A stretch of DNA of 64,000 bases from Oasisia sp. SBJ-2009. Taxonomy: Eukaryota; Annelida; Polychaeta; Sabellida; Siboglinidae. The translations under genes and the position numbers were made by a program. The stretch covers positions 18,207,358 to 18,271,357 of the forward strand of contig OZ024866.1 of NCBI GenBank assembly GCA_964017155.1, written 5' to 3'. Within the stretch, counting starts at the first letter, position 1. Each line of letters begins with the position of its first letter. This document shows, piece after piece, positions 31,605 through 44,676 of the stretch. Under the pieces are notes generated by a model. That model was not told the DNA's origin. It made no database searches and saw nothing but the letters and a program-made list of their open reading frames with translations.

Positions 31605-32900
31605 AAGTTTTGCTCCCCTCACCAGTATTGTACTAAGTAAAGGTAATGGGAGCCTGCTGTGCTTTGCTAGGTTTATGGAGCGAGAGATAGCAAGAAAAAA
31701 CAGAAACAAATGTGGTTGGAAAATGGCAATGCCCTTTAATTACACCAGTAAAGATAAGTCATATAGTATACGCATTGAGCATTGCCGTTGGCCTAGATAA
31801 ATAAAGCAAATCCCCTTAAAATCATATAGATGTTATGTTTGTCAATGGGGATTGCACGAGAAATTATCTAAGCAACTAGCTATCTAAGCAAAATAAATGT
31901 GGGGGCCAGAAACCACCCACACAATATAGTACAATGGAAACATCAAAGGTAAACATGCAACATGAAAAACAGCGGGAGCACCGCAAGGTAGCTCAAGTCG
32001 CCTCTAACCCCAACTGACGTAGGGGCGCAACCTCTTGCTACCCGCAGTGCACCACCTAATGCAAACAGTAGATCATGTACAAGTCCATATAAAGAAAGAC
32101 AAGGGGAAAGCGGTAGGTACATGCGCACATGTCCTCGCCCTATAACCCCTTGGATGACGTAACCACCCGACAGAGCAAAACATTACAAAATAAAACGACA
32201 CAGCAAACATAAGGAAGCCGTGAAGGAAAGAGGCCAAACCAAGCTGGGGCAGATGGGGTAGGTGGGAGGGAAAATTGTGTTTAAAAACGGGCTGCTCCGT
32301 GAAACACACTTCCTCTGCTGACAGAGGAATTAAAACTGAAGTCTCATTATATGCGATGCCGGGTGGTGACTGTGTCCAGCCCCGCCCCAGCTTCATCGTG
32401 GCCTCATCTAAGGTGACATTGTCCAGATGTGACTGGACAATGTTTACGAGTTAGTTGGTGCTGTGAGCAAAATGTATTTAATCCCTGCTGGATTAAATCC
32501 ACATTTTGCTCCCTTCACCAGTATTGTACTAAGTAAAGCCTTAAGGTAATGGGAGCCTGCTGTGCTTTGCTAGGTTTATGGAGCGAGAGATAGCAAGAAA
32601 AAACAGAAACAAATGTGGTTGGAAAATGGCAATGCCCTTTAATTACACCAGTAAAGATAAGTCATATAGTATACGCATTGAGCATTGCCGTTGGCCTAGA
32701 TAAATAAAGCAAATCCCCTTAAAATCATATAGATGTCATGTTTGTCAATGGGGATTGCACGAGAAATTATCTAAGCAACTAGCCATCTAAGCAAAATAAA
32801 TGTTGGGGCCAGAAACCACCTAACAACCCCCACACAAAGTTTACGAGTTAGTTGGTGCTGTGAGCAAAATGTATTTAATCCCTGCTGGATTAAATCCATA
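31605..32900. repeat. Duplicated block with about 310-bp direct repeats
   Basis: Segment 31,611 to 31,912 recurs at 32,505 to 32,820 with few changes, and a diverged inverted copy lies at 33,225 to 33,440. A 60-bp stretch (GTTTACGAGTTAGTTGGTGC onward) at 32,441 recurs at 32,840. The two direct copies share ACAAAGTTT-like outer flanks, which hints at an LTR-like or tandem-duplication origin. Confidence 0.65.
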
Positions 32901-34270
32901 TTTTCCACGTAACGTGATTTTATTATCCTAGGATAAACAAATTATTATTTTATAATGATTTTTGTATGATCACCACAGTAATATTCAAACAAAAAAGTTA
33001 TGTTAGACAGAAATGGGAAAAGGATAAAAAAAAAGTGTGTTTTCTCAGAACTGTTTTGCTACTTAATTTTTTTACCCCATCCACCGATATTCTACCCGTC
33101 CACAATGGACTTTACCCATCCAAATGAAGGGTGGGCGGGTCTCTGCCTGCATGCATAAAGCTATGCCGGCCACGACGTAGGACAGTTCATTCCTGCTGTG
33201 GGTAATTATCATACTCCTAAGTTGTATATGAACACTTTTATAGTGGTTGCTTTATTTATCTAGGCCAAAGGCAATGCTCATAGTCTTGTATACTATTTGA
33301 ATTTTCTTTATTTTGTTCAATTAAAGGGCATTGTCATTTTCCACCCACATGACCACAACTGTTTCTGGTTTGCCTGCTATCTCTCGCTCCATAAACCAAG
33401 CGAAGCACAGCAGGCTCCCATTACTTTTACTTTGTACATCAGCTGCATGTGACCAAAATGTATTCGTGAAAATGGAGTTTGTTTTAAAAAGAGTGATTTC
33501 TCACAGAAAGCTTCAATGGTATCACATATTTTTCATCTCTTCAGATTTAGGCCTATCCAAAAGTCACTGTGAGTATTCGTCCCTAAAAATGTACCCGTTG
33601 CCCCAATTTGGGGATCAGTCCCGTCATGACCTATTAATATTTGCGGAGGCCTAATATTTGAGGGGTTTGGGACCGACCCGTTGGGTCTTATTTTCGACCT
33701 ACTTTTTGGACTAGTGAAATCAACAGGTGTACGTCGCTTGTTGCATCACCAGAGTATGTAATTTCGGTAAATTGGAAATATAAAAATAGCGTATTCGACC
33801 ATTTCATATGTAAGGCCTAAGAGGAAATTTTATTTTGGCACTTTCCTAGTGTTGAGATGGCCGATTGCCGCGTAGTTATGTTATGCCCATGACCATGTTA
33901 CATGTATATTTTTGGTATTATCGTTCGAACAAATACCCTAGAACGACAAACGTGAGAGCCACAAAGCAAATATCTACATACTATTATGACCCATATGTAA
34001 AGTTTGTACCTTGCGTTTCACTGGAATTTGATGACATTTTGCAAATGTGTTGATTTTACCGCATTTTTATGAGTTATCCACATCGGTAGTTCCGTAGTAA
34101 GACCGCGCTATTTACTGCACTCCCGCTGATAGACCCAATCTCGGTTGCCCAGGTTCCGTGAGGTGGCAGCACTTTTAATCCCCTCAACTTCGCCTGGAGT
34201 ATCAAATGTACACACATTTTGATTGGCTTCTTACTCGGGTGTCATATTGTATTATTAGTGTACAAGGTAT
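32900..34270. other. Intergenic with repeat fragments
   Basis: Contains the inverted CCCGTCCAC repeat (33,070 to 33,165), the inverted duplicate (33,225 to 33,440) and a MITE half-copy (34,140 to 34,200). No gene seen. Confidence 0.5.
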
Positions 34271-34289
34271 CTCAGTTGCCATCCAAGTG

Positions 34290-36790
34290 TTTAAGATACT
34301 TCTGAAGATAGATTAAATCTTAGATTGAGACGCTTAGCAGGCAGGTTCGGAATACTTGTGAGGAGGGTCAGAGCAATGTCGCTCAGCTTCTGGTTTTTCT
34401 TGATGGTATCCTTGAACCGGAGACGAGGGAATCCTCTCTTTCTCTGACCAGAAGACAGTTGAGAGAAGATAACCTGCTTTGGTAGCATGTCTGGTCACAT
34501 CCGCATGAGGTGTCCTGTCCATGCACCGGAGATTCTTTCTGATCAGAAGATCATCCATATATGGCAATTAACCCTGTCCGTTCGAGTATTTCCTTAATTG
34601 TTTGTTACTTTGTCCATCCAGGTTATCCTCAGGGTCGAACGCAGATGTCGCATCATGAAGGCATGCAGCTTTTTCACCTGTCGTCTGTACGCTGTCCAGG
34701 CCTCGGCTCCGTATAGGAGGGTGGGCAGCACGGTTGCACGGTATATCGATCTTGTCTTTAACCCGCATGGACACATGGTGATTAAAATTGTTCCAAAGTC
34801 TCTGGCGTAGTCGGCCGAAGGATGCACTAGCCTTGGCCATCCTCCTTTGTATTTCATAGTCAATGCATACATTACTTGATATAGTGCTTCCGAGGTAGGT
34901 GAATTCAAGAACAGAGTTCAGCTTGTTTCCAGCAACCATGCATGATATCCTCCTCTCGGGTTCTTGTAGAGTTGCATGGGTTGGTACAGCACCTTGGTCT
35001 TATTCATGTTAATCTTCAAGCCGAACTTCTTTGACGCATCGGAGAAAGCATCCACTATTTTCTGCATATCTTCGGCAGGGTGTGCAACCAGTGCACTGTC
35101 ATCTGCGAATAGCAGCTCTCTCATCAGTATCCGAGTAGTCTTGGTCTTCGCTCTGAAGTGTGCGACGTTGAATAGGTCGATCAGCGCTCTGTCTGGACTG
35201 TATGTAGACGCCACCCCCATGTCTCGGAAAGCGTCATCAAGCATTGCTGATAGGAAGATGGAGAAGAATGTAAAGGCCAGTACACAACCTTGCTTGACCC
35301 CATTTGTAACACTGAACGATTCCGAGACTTCCCCTCCAACACTAACATTCGCCATCAATCCGATATGTAGAACCTCGATCATAGTTGTGAACTTCTCTGG
35401 GCATCCATGTTTCCTCAGTAGCTGCCATAGCCCTGTCCTTCCAACCACGTACAATGGTCGGTCATGCTCAATGCACTTTTCTTTCTCGGAGACAAAATAT
35501 CATATCCACGGTGCTCCGGTTACCTCTGAAGCCACGTTGTGTCTCCGGAACTACCTCTGGTGTTATGTGGGTAGATCATAGTCTGTTGAGGAGGATACTG
35601 GCAAAGATCTTGCCTGTTATGGAAAGAAGAGAGATTCCTCTATAGTTCCCACAGACTCTTCGATCACCTTTCTTGTACATGGTTACAATGCTGGCATCCT
35701 TCCTTGCTTGCTTGTGGTACAGAACCCACCTCCCATGGATTTGTGATTAGTTGGTGCAGTCTGCTGAACAGATTGTCTCCGCCGTGCTTCCATACTTCAG
35801 CAGGAATTCCATCTCCCCCAGGTGCTTTTTGCCATCTTTCAGGCCGGCGATTGTTCTAACCATGTCATCCAGGTTGGAAGCTCATCGAGGCTTATCTTGG
35901 TAATGCGCTGCGGTGTGTCGTCCAGAGCTTCGTGATCTATGTCGCCAAGGACTTTGAGTAGTTTCTGGAACTGTTCACACCATCTTGCCACAACTCTATT
36001 GGTGTCAGAGAAATTCTTCATTCCATCTGTTGATTTCAGGTGAACAGGCCCCTTCTTCTAGGGCCCCCACTCCACGCCCATTATAGAAGCCCTTCATGTT
36101 GTTTCTGTCAGTAGGTCTCTGCAGCTCCTCTGCCTTCCTTTCCCACCAGTCTGACTTCAGTGCATTGGTGCGGTTTTGTAGCAGTCTGCAGGCATCTTTG
36201 TATGCTGCAGTGGTGGATCTAGGTTTGCAACACTCTCTGGTGGGCTTGGTCTCTTCTGCTCATAATAGTCAGTAGCTCCTGGTCGTTATGGTCGAACCAG
36301 TCCTGGTGTTTCCTCTCTGGCTTGTCAAGATATGTCTTGGCTGTGTTGTATACGTACGACCTGCTGCAGAGCTGCCCATTCCTCGTCTGGTGTTGAGTTT
36401 TCCTTCTCCTCCCATTGGGCGAGAGGATTGTCCATCTCCTGCTCAAGACTCTCCCTATGGCTGATGGTACTTAGTTTTGATGCATTGAGCTTGGTCGGCT
36501 TACTTGTCCCTTGCCTGTTGTGTTTTTATCGTATTCTGAAAGCCACGTTTAACCTCAGCATCTGGTAATCGGTCCAGCAGTTAACTCCACGCATATGGCT
36601 CGGGTACTGTGGATGTCCATCTTATCCCCACACCTAGTGATGATGAAGCCTATCATATGCCAGTGCCTGGAATGAAGATGCAACCAAGTGTTCTTGCGTT
36701 CATCCTTCTGCTTGAACATGGTGTTCGTTACGAACTCAGAGCATAGACCAGTAGAAACTCGCCATTGGAGTTGCATTTCCCATGTTTGCC
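34290..36790 (-). pseudogene. Decayed RTE-like LINE, minus strand
   Basis: Homologous throughout to the intact element at 40.3 to 43.8 kb: matching segments include VSVGGEVSESFSVTNGVKQG, RELLFADDSALVAHPAED and the C-terminal FSQLSSGQRKRG. The N-terminal half of the endonuclease domain is missing and there are many frameshifts and stops. Orientation is opposite to the intact copy. Confidence 0.92.
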
Positions 36791-36799
36791 CCTGACCAA

Positions 36800-39700
36800 G
36801 GGCGGTATTAAATTAGTATCCAACAACATATGAATACTTTCTAGCACACGTACACTAATTATTATTGCTCCGGCATGTCGGGTTAGAAAAATACATCTTC
36901 CTGATTGCAACGTATTAGTCGTAATTGGCGTTTTGATGACGCGCAAGGGTTGTGGATTTATTGTTAATTATGTGTAAAATATATACATATCTAGGCTAAC
37001 TATATGTGGGACATAGCTTGATGTACTTTCATCTGTTGCAGTTTGACTGATGGGGTATAGACAATGGTAAAGACGCGCATTATTCGTGTAATGTTTGTCA
37101 GTTCGAAATTATGGTAGGGGCCTATTGCTTTACACAAATATCTAATATTACTTCTATCCCATAGCAGTTTTTAGCAAAACATAGTTTGGGTCATCTACGG
37201 ACATGGAAGAGGTTACAACTTTTCACATATGATCAGGCCAGTAGCTCACTTGAATTTATTCTATATGGAACTCATTTGCTAAATACATAAAAGCATTAAT
37301 GTCTATATTGATCGTATGACATAATTTAATTGTTACTAAATTATATTATTCAAAATTAATACACAACTTCATGCATTATTAAGAGATTGTGACAAACATG
37401 CCGTCTACCGGAATACATTTACGGCTAGTTACGTAACTTATCCAGAAGGTGGAGACATTTAACGTTTCCGTGGATACGTCAAAAATGGCTGCCTTCGTGT
37501 TTTGTTATACTTTCTAATCAACAATTAATGTCCATTTGTTAGTCTCCAGCAACATATGAATACTTTCTAGCATACGTACACTAATTATTATTGCTCCGGC
37601 ATGTCGGGTTAGTAAAACATCTTCCTGATTGCAACATATTAGTCGTAATTGGCGTTTTTGATCACGCGCAAGGGTTGTGGATTTATTGTTAATTATGTGA
37701 CAAATTTATACATATCTATAGGCCAACTAGACGGGACATAGCTTGGTGTACCTTCGTCTGTTGCAGTTTGACTGATGGGGTATAGACAATGGTAGAGATG
37801 CGCATTATTCGTGTAATGTTTGTCATTTCGAAATTACGGTATTGCTGTACATAAATATGTAATATTACTTCTATCCCATAGCAGTTTTTAGCAAGATATA
37901 GCTTGGCTCATCTACAGACATGGACGAGGTTGTAACAACTTTTCACATATGATCGAGCCAGTAGTTCACTTGAATTTATCCTATATAGAAATCATTGGCT
38001 AAATACATAAAAACATTAATATCTAAATTGATCGTATGACATCATTTAATTGTTACTACATTATATTAATCAAAATTAATACACAACTACATGCTATAAC
38101 TGTATTATTAAGTGATTGTGTCAAGCATGCAGCCTACCGGAGTACATTTACTGCTAGTTACGTAACTTATCCAGAAGGTGGCGACATTTAACGTTTCCGT
38201 GGATACGTCAAAAATGGATTCCTTCGTGTTGTGTTATACTTTCTAATCAACAATTAATGTCCATTTATTAGTCTCCAGCAACACATGAATACTTTCTAGC
38301 AAACGCACACTAATTATTATTGCTCCGGCATGTCGGGTTAGAAAAACATCTTCCTGATTGTAACATATTAGTCGTAATTGGCGGTTTTGATCAAGCGCAA
38401 GGGCTGTGGATTTATTGTTAATTATGTGACAAATTTATACATATCTATAGGCCAACTAGACGGGACATTGCTTGATGTATCTTCGTCTGTTGCAGTTTGA
38501 CTGATGGGGTATAGACAATGGTAGAGATGCGCTTTATTCGTGTAATGTTTGTCAGTTCCAAATTACGGTATTGCTTTACATAAATATGTAATATTACTTC
38601 AATCTCATAGCAGTTTTTTGTAAGACATAGTTTGGCGCATCTACGGACATGGTGAAGAGGTTACAACTTTTCACATAATGATTGGGCCAGTAGCTCACTT
38701 GAATTTATCCTATATGGAAATCATTTGGTAAATACATAAACACATTAATGCCTAACTTGATCGTATGACATCATTTAATTGTTACTACATTATATTAATC
38801 AAAATTAATACACAACTGCATGCTATAATTGCATTATTAAGTGATTGTGACTAGCGTGCCTTCTACCGTATACATTTACTGCTAGTTACGTAACTTATCC
38901 AGAAGGTGGCGACATTTAACGTTTCCGTGGATACGTCAAAAATGGATTCCTTCATGTTTTGTTATACTTTCTAATCAATAATTAACGTCCATTTATTAGT
39001 CTCCAGCAACATATGAATACTTTCTAGCATACGTACACTAATTATTATTGCTCCGGCATGTAGGGTTAGAAAAACATATCTTCCTGATTGCAACGTAATA
39101 GTCGTAATTGGCGTTTTTGATCACGCGCAAGGGTTGTGGATTTATTGTTAATTATGTGACACATTTATACATATCTATAGGCCAACTAGACGGGACATAG
39201 CTTGATGTATCTTCGTCTGTTGCAGTTTGACTGATGGGGTATAGACAATGGTAGAGATGCGCTTTATTCGTGTAATGTTTGTCAGTTCCAAATTACGGTA
39301 TTGCTTTACATAAATATGTAATATTACTTCAATCCCGTGGCAGTTTTTTGTAAGAAATAGTTTGGCTCATCTACGGACATGGAAGAGGTTACAACGTTTC
39401 ACATATGATCAGACCAGTAGCTCATTTGAATGTATCCTATATAGAAATTATTGGCTAAATACATAAAAACATTAATGTCTAAATTGATCGTATGACATCA
39501 TTTAATTGTTATTAAATTATATTAATCAAAATTAATACTCAACTACATGCTATAATTGCATTATTAAGTGATTGTGACAAGCATGCCTTCTACCGGAATA
39601 CATTTACTGCTAGTTAGGCAACTTATCCAGAAGGTGGCGACATTTAACGTTTCCGTGGATACGTCAAAAATGGATTCCTTCATGTTTTGTTATACTTTCT

Positions 39701-40311
39701 AATCAACAATTAATGTCCATTTATTATTCTCCAGCAACATATGAATACTTTCTAGCATACGTACACTAATTATTATTGCTCCGGCATGTCGGGTTAGAAA
39801 AACATATCTTCCTGATTGCAACGTAATAGTCGTAATTGGCGTTTTTGATGACGCGCAAGGGTTGTGGATTTATTGTTAATTATGTGACAAATTTATACTT
39901 ATCTAGGCCAACTAGACGGGACATAGCTTGATGTACCTTCGTCTGTTGCAATTTGATTGATGGGGTATAGACAATGGTAGAGTTGCACACTATTCGAGTA
40001 ATATTTATCAGTTCGGAATTGATGGTATGCTTTTCATAAATATATAATATTACTTCAAAGTTCAATCCCATAGCAGTTTTTAGCAAGACATAGTTTGGCG
40101 CATCTACGGACATGGTGAAGAGGTTACATCTTTTCACATATGATCGGGCCAGTAGCTCACTTGAATTTATCCTATATGGAAATCATTTGCTAGATACATA
40201 AAAGCATAAATGTCTAAATTGATCGTATGATATCATTTTATTGTTAAAAAATTATATTAATCAAAATTAATACACAACTACAGGCTATAATTGCATTATT
40301 AAGTGATTGTG
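36800..40311. repeat. Satellite, unit about 728 bp, nearly five copies
   Basis: The marker AACATATGAATACTTTCTAG starts at about 36,825, 37,551, 38,280 (one change), 39,008 and 39,736, spacing 726 to 729 bp. Units are AT-rich, highly similar, and include TAGTTACGTAACTTATCCAG and GGATACGTCAAAAATGG. No protein. The fifth copy is cut by the LINE and resumes at 43,844 to about 43,902. Confidence 0.96.
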
Positions 40312-43300
40312 GTATGGTATGCAGGTATTGCAATGCAGGTATTGCAATACCTCAGGGAGTTTGACGCCCCTGCCATGCAGAGTTGTAAACCACTGCCTTG
40401 TGGTACAGGTTCTTGTCAGAACCGAAGGCTAAGGGAGCAAACCCTAACCAGAAAACCATGTCACTGTGGCAGCATCAAGGGCGGTTGATGTATGGAATTC
40501 CCAACATCTCTCGACCAGCCACTGCAGGGACAAATAGTTTGCGCCTGTCTTGACATGTTCTTGCCGGTGTGAGACCTCTATTTGTTCCCCGAGAGAGTGT
40601 CACTAGTAACTTGCAAAAGCCATCGGCACTTCAAAAATTTTTGCTAGCAGCTTCCATGAAATGTACAACTGCACGAAACATGATACCGGATCGGCCGTCG
40701 CCCGGGTTACCAAGGACCGCGCTGCTCGACCTCATCTTCCATCGACAGTGAAAAATCAGCTAGGAAGAAGAAGACAAAGAAGACAACTACTGACAATTGG
40801 ACAATGGAACGTGAGGACTCTCCTCGACCGAGAAGGAGCTAACCGACCAGAAAGACGCACGGCACTAGTAGCAATGGAACTTGCCAAATACAACATCGAC
40901 ATCGCCGCCCTATGTGAAACAAGGTTCTCAGAGTCTGGTAGTCTCAACGACTTGGAATACTCTTTCTTCTGGAGTGGCAAACCCGAAGGAGAAAGAAGGG
41001 AGGCCGGAGTGGGCTTTGCTATCAAAAAGGATATCGTCACAAAGCTGACAGAAATGCCACGGCCAGTAAGTGACAGAATCATGACGATGAGACTACCTCT
41101 GAGTAAGGACAACTTTGCTACAATTATCAGCGTGTATGCTCCGACAATGACAAACCCAGACGAAAACAAGGAGGCCTTCTACAACCAGCTGGCAAGTGTG
41201 CTCAGTGGCATCCCCCGTACAGATAAGCTACTGCTGATAGGAGACTTCAATGCGAGGATAGGAAGAGACAATGACAAGTGGCCCTTGGTCATGGGCAAAC
41301 CTGGGATTGGGAAATGCAACTCCAATGGCGAGCTTCTACTGGCTCTGTGCTCTGAGTTCGAACTGATAGTGACGAACACCATGTTCAAGCAGAAGGATGA
41401 ACGCAAGACCACCTGGATGCATCCTCGTTCCAGACACTGGCATATGATCGACTTCATCATCACGAGGTGTCGGGATAAGATGGACATCCACAGTACCCGA
41501 GCCATGCGTGGAGCAAACTGTTGGACCGATCACCAGATGCTGAGGTCAAAAGTGGCTTTCAGAATACGACAAAAGCACAGCAGGCAAGGAACAAGTCAGC
41601 CGACCAAGCTCAACACAGCAAAACTAAGTACCACCAGCCATAGGGAGAGTTTTGAGCAGGAGATGGACAGTGCTCTCGCCCAATGGGACGAGAAGGAAAA
41701 CTCAACACCAGACGAGGAATGGGAAGCTCTGCAGCAGGTCGTGTACAACACAGCCAAGACATATCTTGGCAAGCCAGACAGAAAACACCAGGACTGGTTC
41801 GACCCAAACGATCAGGAGCTACAAACTCTTATGAGCAGAAGAGACCAAGCCCACCAGAGAGTGTTGCAAACCAGGAGCACTAGATCCACCACTGCAGCAT
41901 ATAAAGACGCCTGCAGACTGCTACAAAAACACACCCGTGCACTGAAGTCAGACTGGTGGGAAAGGAAGGCAGTGGAGCTGCAGAGAGCTGCTGACAGTAA
42001 CAACATGAAGGGATTCTACAATGGACTGAAGGAAGTGTGGGGACCCAAAAAGAAGGGACCTGTTCAACTGAAATCAGCAGATGGAATGGAGACCTTCTCT
42101 GACAGCAAGAGAGTTGTGGCAAGATGGAGTGAACACTTCCAGAAGCTACTCAACGTCCCTGGAGATATAGATCACGAAGCTTTGGACAACATCCCGCAGC
42201 GCATTATCAAGACAAGCCTAGATGAGATTCCAACTATGGATGAGATGGCTAAAGCAATCGCCGGCCTGAAAGATGGCAAAGCACCTGGAGGAGATGGAAT
42301 TCCTGCCGAAGTATGGAAGCACGGAGGAGACAATCTGTTCAGCAGACTGCACCAACTAATCACCAATGCCTGGGAGGTGGGTTCTGTACCACAAGCATGG
42401 AAGGATGCCAGCATTGTAACCATCTACAAGAAAGGTGATCGAACAGACTGTGGGAACTATAGAGGAATATCTCTTCTTCCCATAGCAGGCAAGATCTTCG
42501 CCAGTATCCTACTCAACAGACTATCTACCCACATAACACCAGAGGTAGTTCCAGAGACTCAATGTGGCTTCAGAGGTAACCGGAGCACCGTGGATATGAT
42601 ATTTTGTCTCCGACAACTACAAGAAAAGTGCATTGAGCAGGACCGACCACTGTACATGGTATTTGTCGACTTCAGTAAGGCGTTCGATACAGTTGGGAGA
42701 ACCGGGCTATGGCAGCTACTGAGGAAGTATGGATGCCCAGAGAAGTTCACAACAATGATCGAGGCACTACATACCGGAATGATGGCAAATGTTAGTGTTG
42801 GAGGGGAAGTCTCGGAATCGTTCAGTGTCACAAATGGGGTCAAGCAAGGATGTGTACTGGCCCCCACGCTGTTCTCCATCTTCCTATCAGCAATGCTCGA
42901 TGATGCTTTCCGAGATATGGGGGATGGTGTCTACATACAGTCCAGACAGAGCGCTGACCTATTCAACGTCGCACACTTCAGAGCGAAGACCAAGACTACT
43001 CGGATACTGATGAGAGAGCTGCTATTCGCAGATGACAGTGCACTGGTTGCACACTCTGCTGAAGAGATGCAGAATATAGTGGATGCTTTCTCCAATGCGT
43101 CAAAGAAGTTTGGCCTGAAGATTAACATCAAGAAGACCGAGGTGCTGTACCAACCCAACTCTACAAGAACCCGAGAGGAGGATATCATGGTTGATGGAAA
43201 CAAGTTGAACTCTGTTCTGGAATTCACCTACCTCGGAAGCACTATATCAAGTGATGGATGCATTGACGATGAAATACAGAGGAGGATGGCCAAGGCTAGT

Positions 43301-43832
43301 GCATCTTTCGGCCGACTACGCCAGAGACTCTGGAACAACCACCATGTGTCCATGCAGGTTAAAGGCAAGATATACCGTGCAATCGTGCTGTCCACCCTCC
43401 TATATGGAGCCGAGGCATGGACAGTGTACAGACGACAGGTGAAAAAGCTGCATGCCTTCATGATGCGACATCTGCGATCGATCATGAGGATAACCTGGAT
43501 GGACAAAGTGACAAACAAGGAAATACTCGAACGGACAGGGCTACCATCTATGGAAGATCTTCTGATCAGAAAGAATCTCCGGTGGACTGGACACCTCATG
43601 AGGATGTCACCAGACAGGCTACCAAAGCAGGTTCTCTACTCCCAACTGTCTTCTGGTCAGAGAAAGAGAGGGCGCCCTCGCCTACGGTTCAAGGATACCA
43701 TCAAGAGAAACCTGAAGCTGAGAGACATAAAGATCGACTCCTGGACATCACTCTCACAGCAGAGAGATAAATGGAGAGCAAGAGTCAAGTGATGGAAGCA
43801 GTCTTTGTCGCTTCGCGACCGACAGCATGATG
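40312..43832 (+). mobile_element. Full-length RTE-like LINE
   Basis: 3.5-kb insertion into the fifth satellite unit, flanked by the 11-bp duplication AAGTGATTGTG (40,301 to 40,311 and 43,833 to 43,843). About 350 bp of 5' UTR, one ORF, a very short 3' UTR with TCGCTTCGCGACCGACAGC and a terminal ATGATG, as in RTE-clade elements. Intact ORF and perfect target duplication suggest recent insertion. Confidence 0.93.
40661..43792 (+). CDS. LINE endonuclease/reverse transcriptase, intact 1,043 aa
   Basis: Single polyprotein for target-primed reverse transcription. The N-terminal apurinic-type endonuclease domain shows GQWNVRTLL (Asn50), LCETRF (Glu86), SVYAP, IGDFNARIG (Asp195, Asn197), HMIDFI (Asp264) and TDH (289 to 291; the family norm is SDH). 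The RT domain shows YKKGDRTDCGNYRGISLL (from residue 589), FVDFSKAFDT (668), GVKQGCVLAP and LLFADDSA (about 788). The C-terminal region ends WTGHLMRMSPDRLPKQVL and GRPRLRFKDT. Such proteins are often annotated craniofacial development protein 2-like or RTE-like. All catalytic residues are present, so it may be active. The first Met was taken as start; the conserved domain begins about residue 44, so a later start is possible. Confidence 0.93.
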   Translation: MYNCTKHDTGSAVARVTKDRAARPHLPSTVKNQLGRRRQRRQLLTIGQWNVRTLLDREGANRPERRTALVAMELAKYNIDIAALCETRFSESGSLNDLEYSFFWSGKPEGERREAGVGFAIKKDIVTKLTEMPRPVSDRIMTMRLPLSKDNFATIISVYAPTMTNPDENKEAFYNQLASVLSGIPRTDKLLLIGDFNARIGRDNDKWPLVMGKPGIGKCNSNGELLLALCSEFELIVTNTMFKQKDERKTTWMHPRSRHWHMIDFIITRCRDKMDIHSTRAMRGANCWTDHQMLRSKVAFRIRQKHSRQGTSQPTKLNTAKLSTTSHRESFEQEMDSALAQWDEKENSTPDEEWEALQQVVYNTAKTYLGKPDRKHQDWFDPNDQELQTLMSRRDQAHQRVLQTRSTRSTTAAYKDACRLLQKHTRALKSDWWERKAVELQRAADSNNMKGFYNGLKEVWGPKKKGPVQLKSADGMETFSDSKRVVARWSEHFQKLLNVPGDIDHEALDNIPQRIIKTSLDEIPTMDEMAKAIAGLKDGKAPGGDGIPAEVWKHGGDNLFSRLHQLITNAWEVGSVPQAWKDASIVTIYKKGDRTDCGNYRGISLLPIAGKIFASILLNRLSTHITPEVVPETQCGFRGNRSTVDMIFCLRQLQEKCIEQDRPLYMVFVDFSKAFDTVGRTGLWQLLRKYGCPEKFTTMIEALHTGMMANVSVGGEVSESFSVTNGVKQGCVLAPTLFSIFLSAMLDDAFRDMGDGVYIQSRQSADLFNVAHFRAKTKTTRILMRELLFADDSALVAHSAEEMQNIVDAFSNASKKFGLKINIKKTEVLYQPNSTRTREEDIMVDGNKLNSVLEFTYLGSTISSDGCIDDEIQRRMAKASASFGRLRQRLWNNHHVSMQVKGKIYRAIVLSTLLYGAEAWTVYRRQVKKLHAFMMRHLRSIMRITWMDKVTNKEILERTGLPSMEDLLIRKNLRWTGHLMRMSPDRLPKQVLYSQLSSGQRKRGRPRLRFKDTIKRNLKLRDIKIDSWTSLSQQRDKWRARVK

Positions 43833-43935
43833 AAGTGATTGTGACAAGCATGCCGTCTACTGGAATATATTCATGGCTAGTTACGTAACTTATCCAGAAG
43901 ATATTATTTTGTATCTTAGTTATATTTGCCCATAG

Positions 43936-44137
43936 AGTTTGAAAGGGAAACCAGCTGCTGAGGGTGACAGACATGGCGATAGAGAAAGAGGGGCTGTCAG
44001 GCGACAGGGTACAGCAAGAGGAAGTGGCATGGGGAGAGGATGTGGCAGAACACAGAGGCAGTCAGCAGTGTCACGGAACAGGAGTGACTCGGCTCGTATG
44101 ACAATGAGAGATGAGCCAGAGATAGCAGCAACTGCAG
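43936..44137 (+). CDS. Possible exon, Arg/Gly-rich
   Basis: Open stretch after a CATAG acceptor and before donor GTAAAT, encoding GAVRRQGTARGSGMGRGCGR and RDEPEIAATA. Such low-complexity leaders precede the cysteine domain in related invertebrate proteins. Its phase (1) does not match the exon at 44,677, so an exon between them is missing or the two are not joined. Confidence 0.45.
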
Positions 44138-44398
44138 GTAAATATATTTGATCACCATCATACATATTTTAATAACAAGTTTAAATACAAGTGACAATAT
44201 AGTTTGGGTGACAATTTTTGTTTTCATCATGATCCAAATATTATGCAAGTACTGTAACATAATATGCAAAGAGATAGGGAGTTTGAAATTTTATGAAATG
44301 TACTTTACTAAAATAAATTACATAATAAACCCACCTGGATCTAAAACATACACATAATAATTGACAATGTAATTTTTTAAATGCACTGCAAAAGAGAC

Positions 44399-44402
<4 letters not shown>

Positions 44403-44471
<69 letters not shown>
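44403..44471. repeat. (AT)n microsatellite
   Basis: Uninterrupted TA run between the two candidate exons. Confidence 0.97.
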
Positions 44472-44476
<5 letters not shown>

Positions 44477-44676
44477 CTCCATATGTGATGTAATATACAT
44501 GCTCACATACCACACACATGCCAAATATAATTTGCTTTGTGTCTTCTTTCCAGAAATTACATTAAAACATGTACTGCGTCTTGCTTAACATCTAACATGT
44601 ACACCAACATTATTTATATTAACGTAACCATAATGGCAATATTTAGTTATATAACATTGTTTTGCAATCGTTCTAG

